Position numbers and translations under genes: made by a program
Notes under the pieces: model-generated
What the model was told of the DNA's origin: nothing
What the model saw: only the letters and a program-made list of their open reading frames with translations
The model's database searches: none
Part shown: positions 44,568-53,229 of the stretch, piece by piece
How positions within the stretch are numbered: the first letter of the stretch is position 1
Layout: each line of letters opens with the position of its first letter
Assembly: GCA_947488175.1 (NCBI GenBank)
Contig: CANKYO010000004.1
Coordinates: 461,553-525,552 of the forward strand
Direction: 5' to 3'
Source: an uncultured Paracoccaceae bacterium
Lineage (GTDB): Bacteria; Pseudomonadota; Alphaproteobacteria; Rhodobacterales; Rhodobacteraceae
DNA: 64,000 bases

Positions 44568-45313
44568 TATTCCGCAGCCTCATGATGATGGTGGTCGTGG
44601 TCGTGATCATGCCCATGATCATGCTCGTGCCGATAAAGGGCCAGCGCTCCGCCTGTGCCTGTCCCGAACAATTCGCGATAGGCCGGTGCGGCAGACACCA
44701 CCTCGGGCGTGCCTTCGCAGCAGACATGGCCGTTGAGGCAAATCACCCTGTCGGATGCGCTCATCACCACGTGCAATTCGTGGCTGACCATCAGTACGGC
44801 ACAGCCCAGATCGCGGCGCACTGCTTCGATCTGCCGGTAGAATGCGGCGGACCCGGGTTGATCCAGCCCTTGTGTGGCCTCATCCAGCATCAGGATATCG
44901 GGGCGGCCCAGGATGGCGCGGGCGAGCAACACGCGTTGAAACTGGCCCCCTGACAGATCCGCCATCTGCCGTTTACCAACGCCCGGCACCCCGGCCTTTT
45001 GCAAGGCGCTGGCGGCGTCTTCGGGGCCAACACGCAGGGGCAGATCAAGGAACCGATTGACCGTCATCGGCAGCGTCGGATCAATATGCAGCCTTTGCGG
45101 CACATAGCCGATCCGCAGTTTTGGCGCGCGCGTTACTCGACCCTTTTGCGGCTTCAGCGCGCCCACCAAAACCCGCAACAGGGTCGATTTGCCAGACCCG
45201 TTTGGCCCGACAATCGTGACGATCTCGCCCGGTTCAATGGCGATATCGACACCTTGCAACACCCGCTGCCCGCCATAGCGGACATCGACACCCTTGGCCG
45301 CTATCAGACTCAT
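44567..45313 (-). CDS. znuC: Zinc ABC transporter ATP-binding protein
   Basis: ATPase of the Znu importer. Walker A is VGPNGSGKST (~36-45), signature LSGGQFQRVLLARA (~130), Walker B DILMLDEATQGLD, and switch His in MVSHELH. The His-rich tail (HEHDHGHDHDHDHHHHE) is typical of zinc transporters. The start at 45313 overlaps zur by 4 bases. Confidence 0.95.
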   Translation of the reverse strand: MSLIAAKGVDVRYGGQRVLQGVDIAIEPGEIVTIVGPNGSGKSTLLRVLVGALKPQKGRVTRAPKLRIGYVPQRLHIDPTLPMTVNRFLDLPLRVGPEDAASALQKAGVPGVGKRQMADLSGGQFQRVLLARAILGRPDILMLDEATQGLDQPGSAAFYRQIEAVRRDLGCAVLMVSHELHVVMSASDRVICLNGHVCCEGTPEVVSAAPAYRELFGTGTGGALALYRHEHDHGHDHDHDHHHHEAAE

Positions 45314-45786
45314 GATGTGGCACCTTCCTGGCATCCCGGGCATAACCCTTCGGCTTCGATCACTGTCTGTTCGATCCGAAAGCCGCTGCTTTCCGCCTCT
45401 GATCCCAGCGCCTCGCCCGCCAGCGCCTCGGCCACTTTGCCGCAGCCTCGGCAGATCATGAAAGCCGGGTCATGAGTGGCGCCGGGATGGGCGCAGGCGA
45501 TAAAGGCATTGAGCCGTTCGATGCGATGCACAAAGCCTTGTTCGACCAGAAATGTCAGCGCGCGGTAGGCGATCGGCGGCTTTGATCCCAGCCCTTCCGC
45601 ATCAAGCCGGGCCAGCACGTCATAGGCGCCCATGGCCGCATGGCTTTCCAGCAGGATTTCCAGCACGCGGCGGCGCACGGGCGTCAGCTGCACCTTGCGT
45701 GTGGCGCAGGCCGCCTCTGCCGCGCTAAGGGCCGCCTGCACGCAGGAGCTGTGATCATGTTTGGCGAAACCCAGCGTGTCTGGCAT
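45310..45786 (-). CDS. zur: Zinc uptake regulator, Fur family
   Basis: A 158-residue repressor active when zinc is plentiful. The winged helix has LTPVRRRVLEILLESHAAMGAYDVLARL and KPPIAYRALTFLVEQG. The dimer part has FIACAHPGATHDPAFMICRGCGKV and a C-terminal CPGC, with two CxxC-type structural pairs. The ATG at 45786 follows AAGG by eight bases; a GTG at 45795 is also in frame. It lies immediately next to a palindrome that would be its own operator. Confidence 0.92.
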   Translation of the reverse strand: MPDTLGFAKHDHSSCVQAALSAAEAACATRKVQLTPVRRRVLEILLESHAAMGAYDVLARLDAEGLGSKPPIAYRALTFLVEQGFVHRIERLNAFIACAHPGATHDPAFMICRGCGKVAEALAGEALGSEAESSGFRIEQTVIEAEGLCPGCQEGATS

Positions 45787-45798
45787 TTTTGCCACCTT

Positions 45799-45815
45799 GT
45801 GATGTTATAACATAC
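45799..45815. promoter_or_regulatory. Zur operator between zur and znuA
   Basis: GTGATGTTATAACATAC, with a perfect 12-base core ATGTTATAACAT (45802-45813). It matches the AT-rich alphaproteobacterial Zur palindrome and lies in the shared divergent promoter, positioned to control zur-znuCB and znuA together. Confidence 0.85.
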
Positions 45816-45856
45816 GCTCTATATCGGCAGCGATTTCAAAGAACAAGGGCCGAATC

Positions 45857-46804
45857 ATGCGTCATTTATTTGCTACACTATGTCTTTTGCCATCAATTGG
45901 CTTTGCCGATGTGCCCCGGGTGATGACGGATATCGCCCCGATCCATAGCCTAACCGCGCAGGTCATGGGCGATCTGGGCACGCCTGACCTGCTGTTGCCG
46001 CCGGGCGCCGACCCACATGATTTTGCGCTACGTCCCAGCGATGCACAGGCGTTGGGTGCGGCCGATGTGGTCATCTGGGTCGGTCACGGCCTGACCCCGT
46101 GGCTGGAGGAGCCGCTGACAACACTGGCCCCGCAGGCGGCCCGTTTGGAACTACTGGAAACACCCGGATGGGACCCGCTGGAGGTGCGCGATCATAAGGC
46201 GCATGATGACCACGGTGATCATGATGAGCATGGCCATGACGATGAACACGACCACGATCATGATCACGGGCATGACCACGGCGAGTTTGATCCGCATGCA
46301 TGGGTTGATCCGGCAATTGCACGGGTCTGGCTGGCCACCATCGCGGATCAGTTGGCGACCGCCGATCCTGAAAACGCAGCGATCTATGCGGAAAATGCGG
46401 CCAGTGCGGCCAATGCGCTTGCCGCATTGGAGCAAAGGCTCACCGCCGATCTGGCCCCGGTCGCTGACCGCGCCTATATCCTGCCCCATGACGGCTATCA
46501 GTATTTTGAGGCGCGATTTGGCCTGACCGCAAGCGGGGCCATTGCCGGGATCGACGCCCGCGACCCGGGCCCTGCGCAGGTCGCCACCTTGCGTGAACAA
46601 ATGGCAGAGGATGGCGTGGCCTGCGTCTTTAGCGACGCCGAAATCGGGGATGGCTGGGCAACACTGGTGATTGAAGGCACCGACGCCAAGACAGCGCAGA
46701 TTGATGCGGTCGGCGCCGGTCTGGATGCCGGGCCGGGGCTCTATGCGGAGATGTTGAACCGTTTGGGTACGGCGTTTTCGACCTGCCTTGCCGCTGATAC
46801 CTAG
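45857..46804 (+). CDS. znuA: Zinc ABC transporter substrate-binding protein
   Basis: Periplasmic zinc-binding protein of the Znu importer. A 315-residue product with a signal peptide (~1-17), first ligand in TDIAPIHSLT, then GADPHDF. A long His/Asp loop (HDDHGDHDEHGHDDEHDHD, ~112-140) precedes FDPHAWVD and LPHDGYQYFEARF. The His-loop is a hallmark of ZnuA. Divergent from zur with a Zur box between. Confidence 0.95.
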   Translation: MRHLFATLCLLPSIGFADVPRVMTDIAPIHSLTAQVMGDLGTPDLLLPPGADPHDFALRPSDAQALGAADVVIWVGHGLTPWLEEPLTTLAPQAARLELLETPGWDPLEVRDHKAHDDHGDHDEHGHDDEHDHDHDHGHDHGEFDPHAWVDPAIARVWLATIADQLATADPENAAIYAENAASAANALAALEQRLTADLAPVADRAYILPHDGYQYFEARFGLTASGAIAGIDARDPGPAQVATLREQMAEDGVACVFSDAEIGDGWATLVIEGTDAKTAQIDAVGAGLDAGPGLYAEMLNRLGTAFSTCLAADT

Positions 46805-46933
46805 GATCGGAAATATACAATACGTCCGCTGACAACGACCCTGATCGGCCACTGTGCCAATTCTCACTGTGAGGCCGATCAGAACAGCGTATCCCATGAC
46901 GATCATTTTGTTGGTTCAGGAAAGGTATTGATC

Positions 46934-47266
46934 ATGGCGTCGAAGATGAAAGTGAACGGAGAAGTGGACGTAAACACCTTCGTCGATCAGGCTGCGGGTA
47001 TTGCAAAGGCTCTCGATGCCGGAACAGCGCTGGTCTACAATGACAGCAACAAGACCGTGCAATTCTATTGCTATAACGGCGGCGACATTTTCATGACCAT
47101 CCCGTTCGTCAAACCAGTGATTGCGCATGGCTATTCGGGATTGGTCGCAGCGGGCGGATCGATGTTCAAGGTCTTCGCAGACAACAAGAGTGAAGGCGAA
47201 TTTCTTGTCAAACCGAACCATGCCTATGTCTATCGCGGACCGGGCAAGATCGAAGCCGTCCAGTAG
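46934..47266 (+). CDS. Small hypothetical beta-rich protein
   Basis: A 110-residue soluble protein (MASKMKVNGEVDVNTFVDQA). After ~30 residues it is rich in short strands (ALVYNDSNKTVQFYCYN, FMTIPFVKPVIAHGYSG, FLVKPNHAYVYRGPG) with a single Cys, suggesting a compact beta-sandwich such as a lectin- or cytolysin-like fold. I do not recognise a family. AGGAAAGG lies 7-14 bases before the ATG. It is convergent with the MttB-like gene. Confidence 0.6.
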   Translation: MASKMKVNGEVDVNTFVDQAAGIAKALDAGTALVYNDSNKTVQFYCYNGGDIFMTIPFVKPVIAHGYSGLVAAGGSMFKVFADNKSEGEFLVKPNHAYVYRGPGKIEAVQ

Positions 47267-47275
47267 GCGACACGC

Positions 47276-48832
47276 CTAGAAATCGGTTGGTGCACCACCT
47301 TCGGCCTTTCGCCGGTCCACAAAGGCGGCAAGCTCTTCCTTGATGCCGTCGTCGATGGGCGGTGCCTCGAACGTGTTCAGAATATCCTTGAAGGTGCGGT
47401 GCGCCCGTTCCGCGGTCCAGATGCCGCCTGCGGCTTCCCACGCTTCGAAGTTGCGCCAGTCTGATACGATGGGTTGATAAAACGCCTTCTCATAGCGGTC
47501 CTGCGTGTGCTGGATGCCAAAGAAATGGCCCTGCGGGCCGACCTCCTTGATCGCGTCAATGGCGATATCGTCGGGGCCGGTGGCGACCACCTCTGGCTCC
47601 ATATAGCGTTGGATCATCTGCAGCACTTCGCAATCCATCACGAATTTCTCGGGGCTGGCCACCAACCCGCCTTCCAGCCAGCCTGCGGCATGGTAGACGA
47701 TATTGGTGCCCGACTGTACGGCGGACCAAAGGGAATTCGATGTCTCCCACATCGCCTGCCCATCCGGCACATTGGCCGCACACACACCCGACGCCCGCAT
47801 CGGCAAGCCATAGAACCGGGCCATCTGCCCGGTCATCTGGGTGGCCCGCATGTATTCCGGTGTGCCGAATGCTGGCGCGCCCGATTTCATGTCCACATTG
47901 CTGGTGAAGGTTCCGATCACGCATGGGCAACCGGGGCGGACATATTGGAACAGCGCAATCGCACTCAGCGCCTCGGCGATCGACAGGGTCACGGCGCCTG
48001 ACATGGTGACGGGGGCCATGGCACCCGCCAGCGTAAAGGGGGTCACGATCACCGCCTGCCCGCGCCGCACACAGCGCAGGCACCCGTCGATCATCGGCAC
48101 ATCATGTTTCAGCGGCGAGGTGGAGTTGATGTTGGTATACATATGCGGTTTGGCGGCGAATTCTTCTTCGTTCAGCCCACCCGCGATCTTGACCATCTCC
48201 ATCACGTCCTCGACCCGTTCGCGGCCCAGCGAATAGGCATGGACCACCTTATCGGTCAGCACCAGCTTGTCATGCACCACATCCAGATGCCGGACTGAGG
48301 CGTGGATATCCACCGGTTCCACCGGATAGCCGCCAGCAAAATGGATGCAGTTGAAATACTGGGTCAGGCGCAACAGATTGGCACATTGCACACGGCTGCC
48401 CGACACCTTCTTGCCGATCTCAAGGTCGAAGTAATTGGGCGGCGACGACACATTGCCGAACAGGATATGCTTGCCACCAATGGTGATCCTGCGGTCCGGG
48501 TTGCGCGGGGTAATGTCGAACTGTGCTGGTGTATGGTCCAGCATTTCCATCACCCAGTCGCGGCCCATACGCACGTTAGTGCCGTCCACGCGGCACCCGG
48601 CCTCCTTGAAGATCTCGAGCGCCTCTTCGTTCAGAAACTCGATCCCGATCTCTTCCAGAATGCGCATCGCCCCGTCATGGATCGCCTGCACGCCGTCCTC
48701 GGTCAGCGGTTCGGTCGGGCGGTCGGTATTGACAGGCAACCGCCACGGCATCTGTTCGATCGCCGCGGTACCGCGCCGGTTCGCCGCCCCAGCCCGGCCG
48801 CCGCCGCGCCGTTTTGGTTTTCCATCTGCCAT
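47276..48832 (-). CDS. MttB-superfamily methyltransferase, non-pyrrolysine type
   Basis: A 518-residue protein of the trimethylamine methyltransferase superfamily (MRILEEIGIEFLNEEALEIF, INSTSPLKHD, GAMAPVTMSGAVTLSIAEAL, GCPCVIGTFTSNVDMKSG). The frame has no internal amber codon at the pyrrolysine position. It is therefore the general MttB type, whose known members demethylate glycine betaine or other quaternary amines onto a corrinoid protein. No corrinoid protein gene is adjacent. A Gly/Arg-rich N-terminus (KRRGGGRAGAANRRG) precedes the core. Carnitine genes that make betaine lie 12 kb away. Confidence 0.8.
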   Translation of the reverse strand: MADGKPKRRGGGRAGAANRRGTAAIEQMPWRLPVNTDRPTEPLTEDGVQAIHDGAMRILEEIGIEFLNEEALEIFKEAGCRVDGTNVRMGRDWVMEMLDHTPAQFDITPRNPDRRITIGGKHILFGNVSSPPNYFDLEIGKKVSGSRVQCANLLRLTQYFNCIHFAGGYPVEPVDIHASVRHLDVVHDKLVLTDKVVHAYSLGRERVEDVMEMVKIAGGLNEEEFAAKPHMYTNINSTSPLKHDVPMIDGCLRCVRRGQAVIVTPFTLAGAMAPVTMSGAVTLSIAEALSAIALFQYVRPGCPCVIGTFTSNVDMKSGAPAFGTPEYMRATQMTGQMARFYGLPMRASGVCAANVPDGQAMWETSNSLWSAVQSGTNIVYHAAGWLEGGLVASPEKFVMDCEVLQMIQRYMEPEVVATGPDDIAIDAIKEVGPQGHFFGIQHTQDRYEKAFYQPIVSDWRNFEAWEAAGGIWTAERAHRTFKDILNTFEAPPIDDGIKEELAAFVDRRKAEGGAPTDF

Positions 48833-48919
48833 GGTGTCACCCTCTGCTATCGCAGCAATGGTGCCACCGGCAGGCAGGCGAATATCACGCAAAAGCGACA
48901 GGTCGTGTCGGTGGCAGGA

Positions 48920-49618
48920 TCAGAGCAGGCTTTGCCCGCGCAACCAGCCCGGAATATCGGCAATCGTGGGCAGCACGACATCGGCCTGCGGTGCAAGTTC
49001 TTCGGCCGGGGCGGGGCCGGTCAGCACGCCGATGGTCAGCATACCGGCCGCCCGGCCTGCATCCAGATCATGCAGGCTGTCGCCAACCATTGCGCAAACC
49101 CCGGCATCAAGCCCCGTCAGCGCGCAAAACGCCTGCATCTGGCCGGGCCCGGGTTTGGCGCCGTGGCCACTGTCATAGCCCGCGATGAAATCGAAATGCT
49201 GCCTGACGCCCGCACGTTCCAGATGGCGCAGCGCCGACGATTCCGCATCATTGGTGGCAATCCCCAGCGCCAGATCAGTCTGGCGCAACGTATCAAAATA
49301 GGGAACCAGCGGCGTGGCTTCGACCTGCACCACCTGGGTCGCGGCGGCATTCATCCGCGCGATCAGGTCGGATTTGTCGACAGCCTTCAGAACCTGCAAC
49401 ATATGATCGGCGGTTTCGCTGACGGTCGAGGCAATCACCACGCTGCCCGGATGGAAACGCTCGCCCACGGGATCATACCCCATCACTTCGGCCAGTGCGT
49501 CAAACAGGGCCGGGTCGCCGCCCACCTCGGCCTCCAGCATGCGCCGGGTCCAGGCGCCCCATGTGGCGTTGAAATCGAACAGCGTCCCGTCCTTGTCGAA
49601 GATGATACCTTTGATCAC
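48920..49618 (-). CDS. HAD-family phosphatase (Gph-like)
   Basis: A 232-residue haloacid-dehalogenase-superfamily phosphatase. Motif I is FDKDGTLFDF, motif II GIATND and motif III VGDSLHDLDAGRAAG. The DKDGT form indicates a phosphatase of phosphoglycolate phosphatase type, not a dehalogenase. Transcribed on the same strand as the MttB-like gene and divergent from the reductive dehalogenase gene, with 56 bases between starts. Confidence 0.85.
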   Translation of the reverse strand: MIKGIIFDKDGTLFDFNATWGAWTRRMLEAEVGGDPALFDALAEVMGYDPVGERFHPGSVVIASTVSETADHMLQVLKAVDKSDLIARMNAAATQVVQVEATPLVPYFDTLRQTDLALGIATNDAESSALRHLERAGVRQHFDFIAGYDSGHGAKPGPGQMQAFCALTGLDAGVCAMVGDSLHDLDAGRAAGMLTIGVLTGPAPAEELAPQADVVLPTIADIPGWLRGQSLL

Positions 49619-49674
49619 GTCACTGGTCCTTTGGGGTCATTGACACTGGCCCGCGCCCGGCTGAGGTTGCGGAA

Positions 49675-52600
49675 ATGCTCAAGCTGCGATCCTACAAGAA
49701 CCGCCCGATGCATCTGGGTCCGTTTCCACTGGAACGTCTGCGGCGTCAATCCACGATTGATGCCAGCGGGCTGCCGCCCTTCGCCAGCCTGTCGTTCCGG
49801 CGACCCGATGACCCGCTCAGCATCGTCAACGCCATGCAGGATTATCAGGCCATGCTGGACGCGACCCGCGACGGCATGGTCAAGCGCGAGATGGCCGAGA
49901 TCCCCGAGGATCTGACCGAACGGGCCAACCATCTGAAGGCTTTCGGTTATTATTGCGATGCGTCCATGGTCGGCACCTGCCTGATCCCCGACGCGGCCTG
50001 GCTGGCTGCGCCCGTCATCAACCCCGATGTGGACCGGCTGGCCGACAAGCTGCGCACAATGCAGCCCAAGACGCTGGCCGCAGGCATCGACGTCATCATG
50101 GCGGGGTTGCGCGAAAGCATGGCACTGCCCCCCACCGATTGCCGCCACCACACCCATGCACTGGTGTTTCTTTATGACCACCCTCGCGATCCCCGCGCTG
50201 ATGAGGGCGACTGGATCAGCGATGCGCTCGACCACCGTGCCTGCCTGCGGGGGATGGAAACCGCCGTGACGCTGGCCAGCTACATCCGCACGCTGGGCTA
50301 TGACGCGCGCGCCCATTCCATGGCGACATCCGATATGCATCTGGGCGCGCTGGCGCTGCAATCCGGGCTGGTCGCGTTAGAGGATGGCAGCCTGCGCAAC
50401 CCCTTCACCGGCGACCGTTACGGTCTGGCCGCGATCACCACGACGCTCGCCATGACCCCCGATCAGCCGATTGCGCCGGGCCAGCAACCGCCTGCCAGCT
50501 ATCGCACCGGGCTGGGCGACCACGCCAAATCCGCCCGCACCCGCGACCCTTACGCGACCCGCGATTTCGCCATGGGTCCGCACCCGTTTGAGACGCTCAA
50601 ACGTGTGGACGAACCCACAACCTATATCGATCGGCCGAACGTGGCGCGCGTCCCGAAACGGGCGAACATGTTCGCCCGCGGCCTCTTCGGCGACATGGGC
50701 AAACAGGTGCAGGAGGCAACGAAGAACGGCAATTACGTGCGCAAATCCGCTGCCGCCTTTGCCTTTCGCCCGTCGCTCGGGGCGTTTGTTTTGCTGCAGG
50801 ATGGCGAAGCAACAGAACAGCATGAAAACACACATAATCTCGATCTGAACGCAAAGAACATCAAATCGGCACTCTATTTCCTCGGCGTCGATGCGGTCGG
50901 CCTCTCTGCCTGCCCGGACTGGACGTATTACAGCCACGACGCCGCAGGCCAGCCGATCACCCCCTACCACAGCAACGCGATATCCATGATCATAGATCAG
51001 GGGCATGAGACGATGGAGGGCGCATCGGGCGATGACTGGATCGCCTGCGCCCAGTCCATGCGCGCCTATCTGCGGTTTTCCCTGCTGGGCGGCGTGCTGG
51101 CGCAGCATCTGCGTAATCTCGGCTACACCGCCCGCGTCCATTCGGTCATGGATGACGAGGTGCTGCACCCGCCGCTCCTGCTCCTCTCTGGTCTGGGCGA
51201 GGTCAGCCGGATTGGCGAGGTGATCCTGAACCCCTTCCTCGGCCCGCGCCTGAAATCCGGCGTGGTCACGACGAACATGCCGATGACCCATGACAAGCCG
51301 ATTGATTTCGGCCTGCAGAGGTTCTGCGACGCATGCAACAAATGCGCCCGCGAATGCCCGTCAGGGGCCATTACCGCCGGGCCAAAGCTGATGTTCAACG
51401 GCTACGAAATCTGGAAATCCGACAGCCAGAAATGCACCACCTACCGCGTCAGCCAGAAGAACGGGGCGATGTGCGGGCGCTGCATGAAAACCTGCCCCTG
51501 GAACCTCGAAGGGTTGTTCGCCGAAGCCCCGTTTCGCAAACTGGCCATGACCGTGCCGCAGGCGGCCAAGGCACTGGCGAAACTGGACGATATGGCAGGC
51601 AAGGGCGCGATCAACCCGGTCAAGAAATGGTGGTGGGATCTGGAGATGGAGGATGACGGCGCCTATCGCCCGTCACGCCATCCGGTCAACAAGCGCGACC
51701 TGCAAAAGGACCTTGATCTGCGGTTCGCGGATCAAACCCTCGCGGTCTACCCGGCCCCCCTGGCACCGCCGCCCTACCCCTGGCCCTACCCCATGGATCG
51801 GGAGGCCGGGATCGCCGCCTATCAGGCCATGATCGACGCAGACGAACACCGCAAACGGCGCGAACAGGGGCTTGCCCCGGAACATGTCTATACGCCCGTG
51901 ACAGGCGACGCCCCGGTCATGCAGGTGGTGATCAGCAAGGTCACAAAGATGACCGACGCGGTGACCAAATATGAATTTTCCCTACCCGACGGGTCCGACC
52001 TGCCGCCAGCCACGGCGGGCGCACATATCGACGTGGTCGTAGCCCCGGAATTCTTTCGCCAATACTCGCTCTCGGGCGACCCCGCCGACCGCAGCAAATA
52101 CCAGATCGCCGTCCTGCGCGAGGATACCGGGCGTGGCGGATCAAAACTGATGCACCGCATCTTCACCGAAGGACGGCGGGTTTTCATCTCCAGACCCATC
52201 AACCATTTCCCGCTGGTCGAAGATGCCGCAAAAACGCTGCTGATGGGCGGCGGCATCGGCATTACCCCAATGATCGCCATGGCGCACAGGCTGCACGCCA
52301 TTGGCGCCGATTTCGCGCTGCATTACAGTTGCCATGACCGGCAGGATGCCGGGTTCCTCGACGATCTGGCGGCGGTGCCATGGGCCGACAAGGTCCATCT
52401 GCATATCAGCGACGAAGGCACGCGCGCCGACCTGCCCAAACTCGCAACCTATTCAAAAGGCAAGCATATCTACACCTGCGGGCCAGACGCCTATATGGCC
52501 GCCGTCATCGACGCGGCCGCCCAGAACGGCTTTCCGGAAGACGCGCGGCATCTGGAATATTTCGCCGTGCCCGAACAGCCGGATTACGAAAACCACCCGT

Positions 52601-52857
52601 TCTCGCTGGCACTGAAAGACGGACGGCAGATCCCGGTTGCGGCGGACCAGTCAGCGGCTGACGCGCTGATCGCGGCGGGTGTGCATGTGGACCTGAAATG
52701 CGCCGATGGGCTTTGCGGGGTCTGCAAATGCGGGGTGATCGACGGAGCCGTCGAACACCGCGATTTCGTGCTGTCGAAGGCCCAGCGCGGCCACGAAATG
52801 ATTCTCTGCCAAAGCCGCGCGGCAGACTCCGACGGGACCATCACAATCGACCTCTAG
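49675..52857 (+). CDS. Self-contained reductive dehalogenase: RdhA module fused to FMN/NADH/2Fe-2S reductase
   Basis: A 1060-residue soluble protein without Tat signal or membrane anchor. Residues ~60-530 follow the cobalamin-binding RdhA fold (IDQGHETMEGASGDDWI, AGLG-type LSGLGEVSRIGEVILNPFLGPR, then TTNMPMTHDKPIDFG). Two 4Fe-4S motifs follow: FCDACNKCARECPSGAI (~550) and a later MCGRCMKTCPWN (~600). Residues ~740-1060 are a phthalate-dioxygenase-reductase-like unit: RQYSLSG (flavin), GGGIGITPM (NADH) and CADGLCGVCKCG with LCQSRA (2Fe-2S). This layout is that of respiration-independent dehalogenases such as Comamonas BhbA, which debrominate hydroxylated aromatics. Substrate here unknown. Confidence 0.88.
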   Translation: MLKLRSYKNRPMHLGPFPLERLRRQSTIDASGLPPFASLSFRRPDDPLSIVNAMQDYQAMLDATRDGMVKREMAEIPEDLTERANHLKAFGYYCDASMVGTCLIPDAAWLAAPVINPDVDRLADKLRTMQPKTLAAGIDVIMAGLRESMALPPTDCRHHTHALVFLYDHPRDPRADEGDWISDALDHRACLRGMETAVTLASYIRTLGYDARAHSMATSDMHLGALALQSGLVALEDGSLRNPFTGDRYGLAAITTTLAMTPDQPIAPGQQPPASYRTGLGDHAKSARTRDPYATRDFAMGPHPFETLKRVDEPTTYIDRPNVARVPKRANMFARGLFGDMGKQVQEATKNGNYVRKSAAAFAFRPSLGAFVLLQDGEATEQHENTHNLDLNAKNIKSALYFLGVDAVGLSACPDWTYYSHDAAGQPITPYHSNAISMIIDQGHETMEGASGDDWIACAQSMRAYLRFSLLGGVLAQHLRNLGYTARVHSVMDDEVLHPPLLLLSGLGEVSRIGEVILNPFLGPRLKSGVVTTNMPMTHDKPIDFGLQRFCDACNKCARECPSGAITAGPKLMFNGYEIWKSDSQKCTTYRVSQKNGAMCGRCMKTCPWNLEGLFAEAPFRKLAMTVPQAAKALAKLDDMAGKGAINPVKKWWWDLEMEDDGAYRPSRHPVNKRDLQKDLDLRFADQTLAVYPAPLAPPPYPWPYPMDREAGIAAYQAMIDADEHRKRREQGLAPEHVYTPVTGDAPVMQVVISKVTKMTDAVTKYEFSLPDGSDLPPATAGAHIDVVVAPEFFRQYSLSGDPADRSKYQIAVLREDTGRGGSKLMHRIFTEGRRVFISRPINHFPLVEDAAKTLLMGGGIGITPMIAMAHRLHAIGADFALHYSCHDRQDAGFLDDLAAVPWADKVHLHISDEGTRADLPKLATYSKGKHIYTCGPDAYMAAVIDAAAQNGFPEDARHLEYFAVPEQPDYENHPFSLALKDGRQIPVAADQSAADALIAAGVHVDLKCADGLCGVCKCGVIDGAVEHRDFVLSKAQRGHEMILCQSRAADSDGTITIDL

Positions 52858-53132
52858 GTCCAGTGAACCTCGCCCGCGCCAGGCAGTGCATAGCGGGCGC
52901 GCAGCGGTTGGTCATAAGCCAGACCGGCGCCATCACAGAATTCCATCACCCATTTGTCATCCATCGTGATGAACTCAAGAACCGACGCCAGAAACGCAGG
53001 ATCTGTTGCCTTATCACGCAAATCGTCGACCGATCCGCCGGTCGATCCCAGAAAAACCGGGCAAAGCTCCTCATGCGCCACCAGCCACCCCAGTGCCCGG
53101 TAGGCGATTGTCTGCGCATGTTCATGTTCCAT
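52854..53132 (-). CDS. DUF3572 protein
   Basis: A 92-residue small soluble protein with the DUF3572 pattern (AQTIAYRALGWLVAHEEL, FLGSTGGSVDDLRDKA, FITMDDKWVMEFCDGAGL). The family is alphaproteobacterial and of unknown function, often next to PleD/DivK-type genes. Here it diverges from the PleD-like gene. Its 3' end overlaps the dehalogenase stop by 4 bases. Confidence 0.85.
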   Translation of the reverse strand: MEHEHAQTIAYRALGWLVAHEELCPVFLGSTGGSVDDLRDKATDPAFLASVLEFITMDDKWVMEFCDGAGLAYDQPLRARYALPGAGEVHWT

Positions 53133-53229
53133 TAGGAATCCTTATTCAGACAGAAACTGTTTTTTAACCATTCAGACAGAAGTTGAGCCAACGCAGAAGC
53201 ATAGAACGACATACCAAAAGGATAAGAGA

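Noticed and set aside
46201..46290. Imperfect GAT/CAC repeats resembling a microsatellite
   Set aside because: They encode the histidine/aspartate-rich loop of ZnuA and need no separate explanation.
48920..49618. HAD gene as a dehalogenase partner of the reductive dehalogenase
   Set aside because: Its DKDGT motif I and length indicate a phosphoglycolate-phosphatase-type enzyme, not a haloacid dehalogenase.
48302..49915. Long 537-codon plus-strand frame
   Set aside because: It lies antisense to the MttB-like and HAD genes, which both have complete family motifs; such frames are expected in GC-rich DNA.
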